From IMG/VR virus record IMGVR_UViG_3300044646_000007, positions 1 through 21,673 of that record: a DNA stretch of 21,673 bases; one strand, 5' to 3'. Below are positions 6,857-12,951 of this stretch, piece after piece. Below the pieces are notes generated by a model that was not told the origin of the DNA, ran no database searches, and worked only from the letters and a program-made list of their open reading frames with translations. The first letter of the stretch is position 1. Every line of letters starts with the position of its first letter. This stretch comes from a virus. The position numbers and the translations under genes are program-made.

Positions 6857-7819
6857 AAATGCAAGCGATACCCAAGCACAATCTTGGTTCGAAACGTAGC
6901 TAGTTGTCTGTAATTGACAAGCTGTTGTTGTTGGAGCTTGAGGCTGATAAGCACCATTGGAATTTGTTGACACCATAATTGCTGAACCACCAATAGTGTT
7001 TGCGCTGCCAACCGCCGAATAATTTATATCAGGCATAGCAGTCGTAAAGTTCACCGTGTAATTACCAACGGCGTTATCTGCAACGCTTGATACATTTCCA
7101 CTTGCGCGAATAGTGTTTCTTCGCAGCGTTACGTTGCCGCTGGTCGTTAGTGACGTTCCGGCTGTGTAGGTAAACTGGCTTGAGCTGATAACTGTAGCAA
7201 CGGTGTAAGTTCCGTCAACTGCCGTCCCCGTCGTAATGTCTGAATAAACAACATTACCCGCGATCAATCCGTGCGCTGTGGCTGTAACCGTGACCGTCGT
7301 ACCTGATTGACTATATGTGCCAGATAAGTTTGCGGTATTGCTTGTGCCATCAAAATTCACCCAAGCGCGGCAACCGTAAGCGGTAGCGACTGAACCGTAG
7401 CCGGAGTTGAATTGAAGATTACCCGACGTATCAATCCGCATACGCTCAGAGCCGCCGGTGTAGAAGGTCATTGGCAGGTAAGTGCCGGTGCCGTTAATCT
7501 GCGAGCTAATTGAACACTCAGCAGACATTGCGTTAATTGAAATAGACGCTTGGTTATTTGGGTCTAGACTATTGCCCGCTTGTATGGCACCTATTGTTCC
7601 TGTTCCATTTGGAATTGCTCTTAGAATCGTATTTCCATTAACCGTACTCGTCTGGAACATCACACGGTTAGCAATCGTCGCATTGCTGAAGTCGCCAGTG
7701 ATGCGCTGCCCCGATATGGGGAAGTTGATATTCCCCGTCGAGCTTAGACCAATAACGTCTGTGCCGCCTACCTGAATAGCTGCGCTACCGTCTACGTTTG
7801 CCTTGATCCCGGCTGTCAT
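6848..7819 (-). CDS. Tail fibre-like protein with inserted module (paralogue of 7870-8436)
   Basis: 323 aa. N-terminal fibre-shaft residues (GSAAIQVGGTDVIGLSSTG, later RMRIDTSGNLQFNSGYG) are typical of phage fibre proteins. The C-terminal domain starts at residue 150 with CRAWVNFDGT and resumes at 237 with IRASGNVSSVADN, YTVNFTTAMPDINYS and a final FR. This is the same domain as in the next-upstream gene, but here residues about 161-235 are inserted between the two parts. The insert has SQSGTTVTVTATAHGL, GTAVDGTYTVA and SQFTYTAG, a module I know from other phage fibres. The ATG has an SD (AAAGGA) and overlaps the stop of a 14-codon frame by 4 bp. Probably a host-contact protein; the target is unknown. 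Confidence 0.7.
   Translation of the reverse strand: MTAGIKANVDGSAAIQVGGTDVIGLSSTGNINFPISGQRITGDFSNATIANRVMFQTSTVNGNTILRAIPNGTGTIGAIQAGNSLDPNNQASISINAMSAECSISSQINGTGTYLPMTFYTGGSERMRIDTSGNLQFNSGYGSVATAYGCRAWVNFDGTSNTANLSGTYSQSGTTVTVTATAHGLIAGNVVYSDITTGTAVDGTYTVATVISSSQFTYTAGTSLTTSGNVTLRRNTIRASGNVSSVADNAVGNYTVNFTTAMPDINYSAVGSANTIGGSAIMVSTNSNGAYQPQAPTTTACQLQTTSYVSNQDCAWVSLAFFR
7115..7339 (-). other. Inserted beta module in the 323-aa fibre protein
   Basis: About 75 codons that break the shared CRAWVNF...IRAS domain. The encoded pattern is TVTVTATAHGL, then VYSDITTGTAVDG, TYTVATV, SSSQFTYTAG and TTSGNVTLRR. The paralogue at 7870-8436 passes from FNGTGTVAI to RASFNV with no such segment. Edges are judged by eye. 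Confidence 0.65.
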
Positions 7820-7860
7820 GCCGATCCTTTGTCTTTTATGTGAGTAATTTGATAGTTCAT
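7816..7860 (-). pseudogene. 14-codon vestigial or leader reading frame between fibre genes
   Basis: ATG at 7860 gives MNYQITHIKDKGSA and a TGA that overlaps the next gene's ATG by 4 bp. It has the same SD-ATG-AAC context as the 87-aa gene at 6575-6838, because both lie in a 24-bp direct repeat. The simplest reading is the truncated start of a small gene left behind when the fibre gene was duplicated or replaced. It could also act as a short leader coupling translation to the 323-aa gene. Confidence 0.45.
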
Positions 7861-7878
7861 GGTTGACCTTTAGCGGAA
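7855..7878. repeat. Direct repeat copy 2 at fibre gene end / vestigial frame start
   Basis: Carries the 18-bp plus-strand sequence GTTCATGGTTGACCTTTA plus CGGAA after one mismatch, as at 6833-6856. Both copies sit at the 3' end of paralogous fibre genes, about 1.02 kb apart, so they bracket one fibre gene unit. Confidence 0.85.
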
Positions 7879-8436
7879 GATGGCAACTTGAACTGACGCC
7901 GTATCTTCTGCCGTAAACGCGCCAGCAGTAGAAGACACATACCCCGCAACAAACCTTAAACTTGCACTTGCTTTTGTGCTTGAGCTATAAGATCGGTTAT
8001 TTAAAGGGGTGTAGCTACTTTCAGAAAATGCGGTTGTAATATTATGTGCATAATTCGCATCTGGTAGCGCATTGGTAAAGTTCACCGTATAGTCACCTGT
8101 ACCGTTATCCGTAATACTCGTCACGTTAAACGACGCACGAATAGCGACTGTGCCTGTACCGTTAAAGTTCACCCACGCACGACAGAACGTACCAATCTGC
8201 GTACCGGCACTATCCTGAATCGTAGGGGGTGTAGAAACGGCGTTTGATCTAATTGTCGGGAGCGTAGCATTTCCGGTCACACTCACAGCCCCCGCAAATG
8301 TAGCTGCTTGAGCCGAACTTAAAGTCATTGCAGTCGTACCAGCACCCGTGCCCGTTTTTAGTTCCAATATCCCGGTGTTATCAGGCGCTATTACTAGCCC
8401 ATTCGTTGCATTGCCCGCTGTAATTGTCGTTGCCAT
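7870..8436 (-). CDS. Tail fibre-like protein (short paralogue)
   Basis: 188 aa. The N terminus (TITAGNATNGLVIAPDNTG, GAVSVTGNATLPTIRS) is a short shaft. The C-terminal domain begins at residue 85 with CRAWVNFNGTGTVAIRASF, continues with SITDNGTGDYTVNFTNALP and ends in VQVAIFR. The same domain occurs at the end of the adjacent 323-aa protein, so the two genes are tandem paralogues or alternative tips. I know this domain from many phage fibres. There is no catalytic motif. The gene follows the 172-aa fibre gene by 9 bp. A host-recognition role is inferred. Confidence 0.68.
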   Translation of the reverse strand: MATTITAGNATNGLVIAPDNTGILELKTGTGAGTTAMTLSSAQAATFAGAVSVTGNATLPTIRSNAVSTPPTIQDSAGTQIGTFCRAWVNFNGTGTVAIRASFNVTSITDNGTGDYTVNFTNALPDANYAHNITTAFSESSYTPLNNRSYSSSTKASASLRFVAGYVSSTAGAFTAEDTASVQVAIFR

Positions 8437-8445
8437 GCTTTACCC

Positions 8446-8964
8446 TTAAACAATCGTCCAGCGCGATCCGTCCGGTACCGTAACAATGACATCATTCGCA
8501 AGTGTAATAACGCCCGCCGACATTCCGTTGTTCCCAACTGGTATTGAATAGTTAGCCGACACCGTGGCGTTGTTCACATAAATACCGTTACTCGCCACCA
8601 CCACCGATGCGGTCAAGGTCGATAGCGTTAAACTCGACGACCACTGCGGCGCTGTTCCAGACGATGTTAGTACCGTATTGTTTGCGCCAATTCCCAGCTT
8701 GGTTAAAGTCGTGCCGGTGGCGTAGTAAAGCAAATCGCCAGCCGTGTAATTGGTCAGCCCTGTGCCGCCTGCGGTAGTTGGCGTAGTTTTCCAGCCAATA
8801 ACCTGAACAGCGTTGGCGTTGTCCTTATAAAACAACTTGCCGTCGGTGATGTTGATCGCAAGTTCTGACCCCAGCGTGCTATTGGTCAAATTCCCAGCAA
8901 CAGGCGCAGCCGCAACCGTGCTGCTACTGTAGATTAAAAGAGGGGTGAAGCCAGTCTGTGCCAT
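8446..8964 (-). CDS. Fibre-like structural protein with a conserved N-terminal phage motif
   Basis: 172 aa. It opens with AQTGFTPLLIYSSST, then GSELAINITDGKLFYKD, an N-terminal arrangement found in a large number of phage fibre and structural proteins. A repeat block follows, GGTGLTNYTAGDLLYYATG then GTAPQW, which is shared with the proteins at 2615-3148 and 9591-12086. It ends with a strand-rich tip, VTVPDGSRWTIV. Length and composition suggest a small trimeric fibre or connector. The next gene starts 9 bp downstream. The exact position in the virion is unknown. Confidence 0.65.
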   Translation of the reverse strand: MAQTGFTPLLIYSSSTVAAAPVAGNLTNSTLGSELAINITDGKLFYKDNANAVQVIGWKTTPTTAGGTGLTNYTAGDLLYYATGTTLTKLGIGANNTVLTSSGTAPQWSSSLTLSTLTASVVVASNGIYVNNATVSANYSIPVGNNGMSAGVITLANDVIVTVPDGSRWTIV

Positions 8965-8967
8965 GTC

Positions 8968-9282
8968 TTAGCTCGCGCAGCTACAGGGGATCACATCATC
9001 ATACGTTCCGATCAAAACGTCGTTGGCATCGGTCAAAATAAACTTGTAATTGTTTACTGCATCCGGCAACCAAACTTGACCGCTTGGCACCCTGCCTGCC
9101 GCATCCAAAATAATCGGATTCGTATGCGCGGCATCTCCAGCGCTGCTGGTGTAGCTGTCGGTCAGTGTGCTAGTGCCGCCCAGATAGACGTAAATTTTGC
9201 CGCCAGCTAAAGGGGTGCCGTTATCGTCAAATAACTGCCCACCGACCCCAACAAACGGCGATAGAACGACGGAAACTGGCAT
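8968..9282 (-). CDS. Stand-alone tailspike-type head-binding domain protein
   Basis: 104 aa. GQLFDDNGTPLAGGKIYVYL (15-34), then TSTLTDSYTSSAGD, NPIILDAAGRVPSGQVWL (55-72) and NYKFILTDANDVLIGTYDD match the layout of N-terminal virion-anchoring domains of phage tailspikes, such as the P22 gp9 head-binding domain with its GKIYIG...AAGK pattern. Normally this domain is fused to a long receptor-binding or enzymatic part. Here the gene stops directly after it, with PCSCAS. It may be an adaptor that anchors other fibres, or the relic of a longer spike. There is no frameshifted continuation: a separate fibre gene with its own start follows 3 bp later. Confidence 0.65.
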   Translation of the reverse strand: MPVSVVLSPFVGVGGQLFDDNGTPLAGGKIYVYLGGTSTLTDSYTSSAGDAAHTNPIILDAAGRVPSGQVWLPDAVNNYKFILTDANDVLIGTYDDVIPCSCAS

Positions 9283-9285
9283 AAA

Positions 9286-9594
9286 TTACTCCTCAAATGT
9301 TGGCGTAAAAACAGGCGGATTCCACGGCACCGACAGCGGAGTAGCAGCTTTTAAGTTAGCGACTTGCTCGGCTAGGCGCTTTTCAACCTGTCCCTCGGTT
9401 TGCCCCTTGATCCAATCAATCACCATTTCCTCGGTTACATCGCCCATCGGCAAAGCCGTTTTCGGGTCTTTAATTGTCCACGTCCCCTCAGTATCAACAG
9501 AGAAACCGCGATCAGTAGCTTTGCAGTAATACTTGGCCCCAGTAATTAAATCATCATTTACTGTAACGCCTTCAATTTTCCATTCATAGTTCAA
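9286..9594 (-). CDS. Small phage accessory protein (TTG start)
   Basis: 102 aa starting at TTG 9594, which overlaps the TGA of the 831-aa gene by 4 bp and has a G-rich SD (GGGGGT) just upstream. The sequence opens NYEWKIEGVTVNDDLITGA, then KYYCKATDRGFSVDTEGTW, and has a helical end (EEMVIDWIKGQTEGQVEKRL) and a proline-rich tail (PWNPPVFTPTFEE). I recognise the MNYEW-type opening as a recurrent small phage protein of unknown function near fibre genes. The proline-rich, acidic C terminus could be a docking peptide. It may assist fibre assembly, but this is context only. Confidence 0.6.
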   Translation of the reverse strand: MNYEWKIEGVTVNDDLITGAKYYCKATDRGFSVDTEGTWTIKDPKTALPMGDVTEEMVIDWIKGQTEGQVEKRLAEQVANLKAATPLSVPWNPPVFTPTFEE

Positions 9595-12086
9595 AATGCA
9601 CCCCCACCGATACCGCCTGTGGCCGTTAAAACGCCGCTGGACGGGTTAAATTTTAGTTTAGTGCTGGTAACTTTTGCAGGCAAATTGCCCGTGCTATTTG
9701 TCACCCAAACTGGGAAATAATCCGCATTTGTGCTGGTGTCATCCGTAATTGCGATGTTGTTAGCATTTGTTGCCGTTCCCGCAGTCGTGGCCGACCCAGC
9801 AGACCCGTCAATGCTGACCCCGGTCAAGCTCTGGCTGGCGCTGCCCCGATTCAATGCAATCGAAGTCGTGCCAATAAACAGGCTGGAGTTACCCAGCACG
9901 CCACTAGGAATCGTGCCGGACAACTGACCCGCAGGCAGGTTCGTCAAGCTCGCGCCCGACCCGCTAAATACTGTCGCGGTCAAGGTTCCCGTGCTTGGGT
10001 TGTATTGATACTTCGTGCTGCTGACAAACTGCGACGTGATGCTGCCCGTTGTCTGATTTGCAAATAACGGATAAAACGTCGAATTTGTGGTTGTGTCATC
10101 GGTTACGCTAATTGCGCCCGAAACAGTTGCCCACGTCGGTGCGCTGGTGCCATTGCTCTGTAGCACCTTCCCTGCGTCCCCCGCTGCTGACGCTAGAAAC
10201 GCCGTCGCTCCAGCGCCAGATTGGTAAGGAATGCTTGCCGCAGCGCCGCCTGCTAGATTGGTCGCGGTCACTGCGTTTGTTGCGTTTGTGGCGTTGCCGA
10301 CCGTGATTGACGATGGGTTTGTCCACTGCGGTGCAGACGCGCCAGCCGTCAAAATATGTGTTGCTGTACCTAAACCGAGGAAAGTGGTCGCCCCAGCCCC
10401 AGTTTGATACGGCAAAGCGCCTGTCGTGCCACCCGCTAGATTTGTTGCGGTGCCTGCCGTACCTGCTGATCCTGCGCTGCCTGCGGTGGTAGCAAAGCTA
10501 ACTGATAACGTGCTGGCCGCGACGTTTTTCCAATACTGCGCCGTGCTGTCGTACTGAATAACGTCAAGGTTATTTAGCGTCCCGAATTGCACGTTGCCAT
10601 CGGTGCCGCCCAAAACCGACCCGTAGGTAGGCCGCACAAACAAGATGCCGTTTGATGATCCTACATTGACTACCGCCGCCACTAACACGATTGCATTTGG
10701 CGCGGTTGGTTTAGTTTTAGTCAGACCACCTGTCACCAGAGGGTTGTAGTACAGCTCTTGCCCCTGCGTCCATGCTTCCGCACCGCCCGTCGTATTCAGA
10801 TTTTTGACTTCGCCGAACGTCGTAACAAAAATCCAATCATTGTTAGCGCCGGTCTCAGCAGCGATGCCTAAAATGTAATAAGACTTGTCAAACGCGACCC
10901 CGGTAGCTGCTTTCGCAATTAAACCGCCCGACGCGCCGACCGTACCGGCAAATGACACCACCTGCCCTTTGGTAATCGCGCCCTGACATTTGACGCGATA
11001 AAACAATTCCTCGCCAACCTTTTGAACGACAGCGCCATTCATTTGGAACGCTAACGTCTGGAATTGGTCGCTACTGTCGTAATAAAGCCGCGCCGTTGCG
11101 TCGGTCGGCAGCGGACTTTGGGTCGTGTTGAACTGAATGTAAGTCGGCGTGGCAATCGAACCAGTGATCGCCGACAGGCTGGTGATATCGTTATTTGCGC
11201 CCAAAATGGCCGCAAACAAATTAGCCCTTGCGCCTGCCGCATCCGATGCCCCGGTGCCGCCGTGCAATACGCCGACATCGGTAGCCGCCCATGTGCCGGT
11301 GGTAATTGTCCCCAGCGTTGTAATGCTGGTCTGCCCGGCGTAGGTCGTGGAAATGCGCAGGCCGCTGGCGCTGGCATCTAGGCTTGTGCCGTTTAGCTTG
11401 ACCGAAAACTGATTTGCGATTAGTTGCAGGCCATCGCCTGCGGTGTACGTTCCGGCGCTCGAAAACTGCGTCCACGGCATTGCTGTAACGCCAATGGTGC
11501 CGGTCGATGCTGCCGTCGTCACCCAGCTTGTCGCAGTTAAAGTAGCGCCCGATTCGATATAAGTAAACGCCCCCGGCACTTCTGACCAGTTATCCATGTC
11601 AGGGGTGCGTGTCCAAACCCCCGCAGCCGCCGCATAGATACCGTTTTGCGCTGGGTTGCTCTGGCTTTTGACCAGAATACGGTCGCCAGCCGTCAAACTC
11701 GACAACCAATCGCCGCCTGCCTGCGTACCCAGCCCCGACAGCGTGATGTTGTTTACGGTGCCATACAAGCAACTAGCTTTAATGTCCAAACCTTGCGCAA
11801 CTGAATCAACATACGCCTTGTTTGCGACATCGTTGTTTGTTGTCGGGGTCGCCGAAACCTGCGCAGTCGTAAAAAACGCCGCCGCAGGGGTTACGCCCCC
11901 TATAACCGACGAATTAATCGTCGAATTAGTAATCGACAAGCCCGACTGATTCGGATTAATAACTGGGTAAAAGTACGACCCAGCAGGGCCGACCAGCGTA
12001 ATCGGCGTAAACGTCGGCTCAGGGCCAAAAATACCCTGAACTGGGACAATGTTGATTGTCTGCTGGTTGGCGACTTCGTTCGCCAT
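9591..12086 (-). CDS. Large fibre / surface appendage protein with internal repeats
   Basis: 831 aa, the largest gene of the fibre cassette. An N-terminal segment (1-45, PTFTPITLVGPAGSYFYPV) is followed by a fibre module with FFTTAQVSATPTTNNDVANK and AYVDSVAQGLDIKAS (70-105). Next is WTRTPDMDNWSEVPGAF near 158-174. A beta domain (about 330-490) has GEELFYRVKCQGAITKGQVV and AWTQGQELYYNP, a module widespread in phage appendages. The C-terminal third holds two pairs of repeats: ATNLAGG...YQTGAGAT at 547-590 and 607-653, and TDDTTTN...NPSTGTLTATV at 659-707 and 779-826. It starts 3 bp after the 113-aa gene. No depolymerase or protease motif is visible. It is probably a trimeric fibre or decoration protein. 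Confidence 0.7.
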   Translation of the reverse strand: MANEVANQQTINIVPVQGIFGPEPTFTPITLVGPAGSYFYPVINPNQSGLSITNSTINSSVIGGVTPAAAFFTTAQVSATPTTNNDVANKAYVDSVAQGLDIKASCLYGTVNNITLSGLGTQAGGDWLSSLTAGDRILVKSQSNPAQNGIYAAAAGVWTRTPDMDNWSEVPGAFTYIESGATLTATSWVTTAASTGTIGVTAMPWTQFSSAGTYTAGDGLQLIANQFSVKLNGTSLDASASGLRISTTYAGQTSITTLGTITTGTWAATDVGVLHGGTGASDAAGARANLFAAILGANNDITSLSAITGSIATPTYIQFNTTQSPLPTDATARLYYDSSDQFQTLAFQMNGAVVQKVGEELFYRVKCQGAITKGQVVSFAGTVGASGGLIAKAATGVAFDKSYYILGIAAETGANNDWIFVTTFGEVKNLNTTGGAEAWTQGQELYYNPLVTGGLTKTKPTAPNAIVLVAAVVNVGSSNGILFVRPTYGSVLGGTDGNVQFGTLNNLDVIQYDSTAQYWKNVAASTLSVSFATTAGSAGSAGTAGTATNLAGGTTGALPYQTGAGATTFLGLGTATHILTAGASAPQWTNPSSITVGNATNATNAVTATNLAGGAAASIPYQSGAGATAFLASAAGDAGKVLQSNGTSAPTWATVSGAISVTDDTTTNSTFYPLFANQTTGSITSQFVSSTKYQYNPSTGTLTATVFSGSGASLTNLPAGQLSGTIPSGVLGNSSLFIGTTSIALNRGSASQSLTGVSIDGSAGSATTAGTATNANNIAITDDTSTNADYFPVWVTNSTGNLPAKVTSTKLKFNPSSGVLTATGGIGGGAF
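9609..10448 (-). repeat. Two interleaved pairs of coding repeats in the 831-aa fibre gene
   Basis: Pair A lies at 10317-10448 and 10128-10268, with shared residues TATNLAGG, PYQ(T/S)GAGAT and (G/N)(A/T)SAP(Q/T)W. Pair B lies at 9966-10112 and 9609-9752, with shared residues TDDT(T/S)TN, STK(Y/L)(Q/K)(Y/F)NPS(T/S)G and LTAT. The order A-A-B-B and the divergence suggest old duplications within the gene. Limits were set by eye from the translation. Confidence 0.7.
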
Positions 12087-12089
12087 AAT

Positions 12090-12431
12090 TTATCCAGCCG
12101 CAACAGGCGTTACATACACATCGCCAGCCGCAGAGCTGCCGATAATCGATACAAAAAAGTTATTGCGCGGTGCCGGAATAATCATCGGAGCGATCATGTT
12201 CGGCGGCAGCACGACACCCGGCGTTGACGCAGTAGTCAGCGGCACAACAGGGGTCGGGGTAGTGCCTGAAGTCGAACCCAAGCTCACGGAAACAGTCGCA
12301 GCGCCGACGTTCAGCAGGCCGACGTAGTTGTTTTCGACGTTAGTGTTTGGGGTAATTTGCAGCGGCGTGGACGCGCTGGCGGGTACTGTGATTCGAGTGG
12401 TCGGGCCGTTAGGTCTAAAGCTCGGCAACAT
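12090..12431 (-). CDS. Small probable structural protein
   Basis: 113 aa from ATG 12431, chosen because AAAGGG lies 6 bases upstream. An ATG at 12446 and a TTG at 12449 are in frame but would place that SD inside the coding region. The protein has an opening LPSFRPNGPTTRITVPASA, then P/T-rich beta sequence with NNYVGLLNVGAATVSVSLGS and ending in a strand near NNFFVSIIGSSAAGDVYVT. It has no cysteine, catalytic motif or membrane segment. It is the first gene after the terminator and sits between the coat block and the large fibre gene. A capsid decoration or small fibre subunit would fit, but I do not recognise the family. Confidence 0.55.
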   Translation of the reverse strand: MLPSFRPNGPTTRITVPASASTPLQITPNTNVENNYVGLLNVGAATVSVSLGSTSGTTPTPVVPLTTASTPGVVLPPNMIAPMIIPAPRNNFFVSIIGSSAAGDVYVTPVAAG

Positions 12432-12444
12432 GGCTTGCCCTTTC

Positions 12445-12456
12445 ATCAAATTTGAT
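12445..12456. repeat. Perfect 12-bp palindrome ATCAAATTTGAT
   Basis: The sequence reads the same on both strands. It lies between the T-tract of the terminator and the SD of the 113-aa gene, ending 14 bp before that gene's ATG (12431). It may be a protein-binding site or simply chance in an AT-rich gap. Confidence 0.5.
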
Positions 12457-12487
12457 AAGAAAAAGCCACCCCACGAAGGGGCGGCTT
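12457..12487 (-). terminator. Intrinsic terminator after the coat block
   Basis: On the minus strand AAGCCGCCCC pairs with GGGGTGGCTT across a five-base TTCGT loop: a 10-bp stem with nine Watson-Crick pairs and one G-U. It is followed directly by TTTTTCTTA, counting the stem's last two T as part of the run. It lies about 20 bp past the stop of the 140-aa gene. It would end or attenuate transcripts carrying scaffold and coat before the fibre cassette. On the plus strand the stem is followed by a much weaker T run. Confidence 0.85.
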
Positions 12488-12506
12488 CTTCGGCGACTAT
12501 TCCATA

Positions 12507-12929
12507 TTAAGGCAGGAAAGTCAGGTCGTAACCGTAGATATAAACATCAGCGGTAGCGGCTGCGCCTTGCACAGTCGTGCAGCGAATGTACAGATTATCG
12601 CCGGTAAGCGAGTCTGTATCAGTAGCTGGAGTCACCACCACTTTGTCGCTGGCCGAGTTGCCGGTCAACGCATAAGCGGTTTTAACTGCCACACCTGTCG
12701 CGCCGGGGCCGCTGTAAACAGCGAGCTGGGCGGTGGTCAGATCGACGCTGGCATTTGCCACGATGATGTCCTGAACGCTATACGATGAGCTGTTAACGAT
12801 TGCTGCAACGGTGTCAGCAACTGAGTTCAGGTTCACACCCTGCGCACTAGCCAGCAGGCGGTAGGCCTGATTGGTGGCTAGATTTGAAGGGTGGTTGGTT
12901 TGGGTACTTGCTGGGCCGGGATTGCTCAT
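12507..12929 (-). CDS. Probable capsid-associated structural protein downstream of coat
   Basis: 140 aa. The N terminus is polar (SNPGPASTQTNHPSN). The remainder is a predicted beta-sandwich rich in V, A, T and S, including YSVQDIIVANASVDLTTAQL and KVVVTPATDTDSLTGDNL, ending VYIYGYDLTFLP. An SD (AAAGGAAA) precedes the ATG. It lies 22 bp after the coat gene and just before the terminator, so it should be made at coat-like levels, as expected for a head decoration or cement protein. I do not recognise a named family. The assignment is from position, composition and fold impression. Confidence 0.6.
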   Translation of the reverse strand: MSNPGPASTQTNHPSNLATNQAYRLLASAQGVNLNSVADTVAAIVNSSSYSVQDIIVANASVDLTTAQLAVYSGPGATGVAVKTAYALTGNSASDKVVVTPATDTDSLTGDNLYIRCTTVQGAAATADVYIYGYDLTFLP

Positions 12930-12951
12930 GTCAATTTCCTTTCAATGATAA

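Noticed and set aside
11064-11381. Open frames on both strands within the 831-aa fibre gene
   Set aside because: Low-complexity G/T/A-rich coding creates long shadow frames; products are R/A/P-rich and unlike known proteins.
5653-12431. Diversity-generating retroelement acting on the fibre genes
   Set aside because: There is no reverse transcriptase and I found no template/variable repeat pair with adenine-specific differences; the repeats seen are ordinary protein-level duplications.
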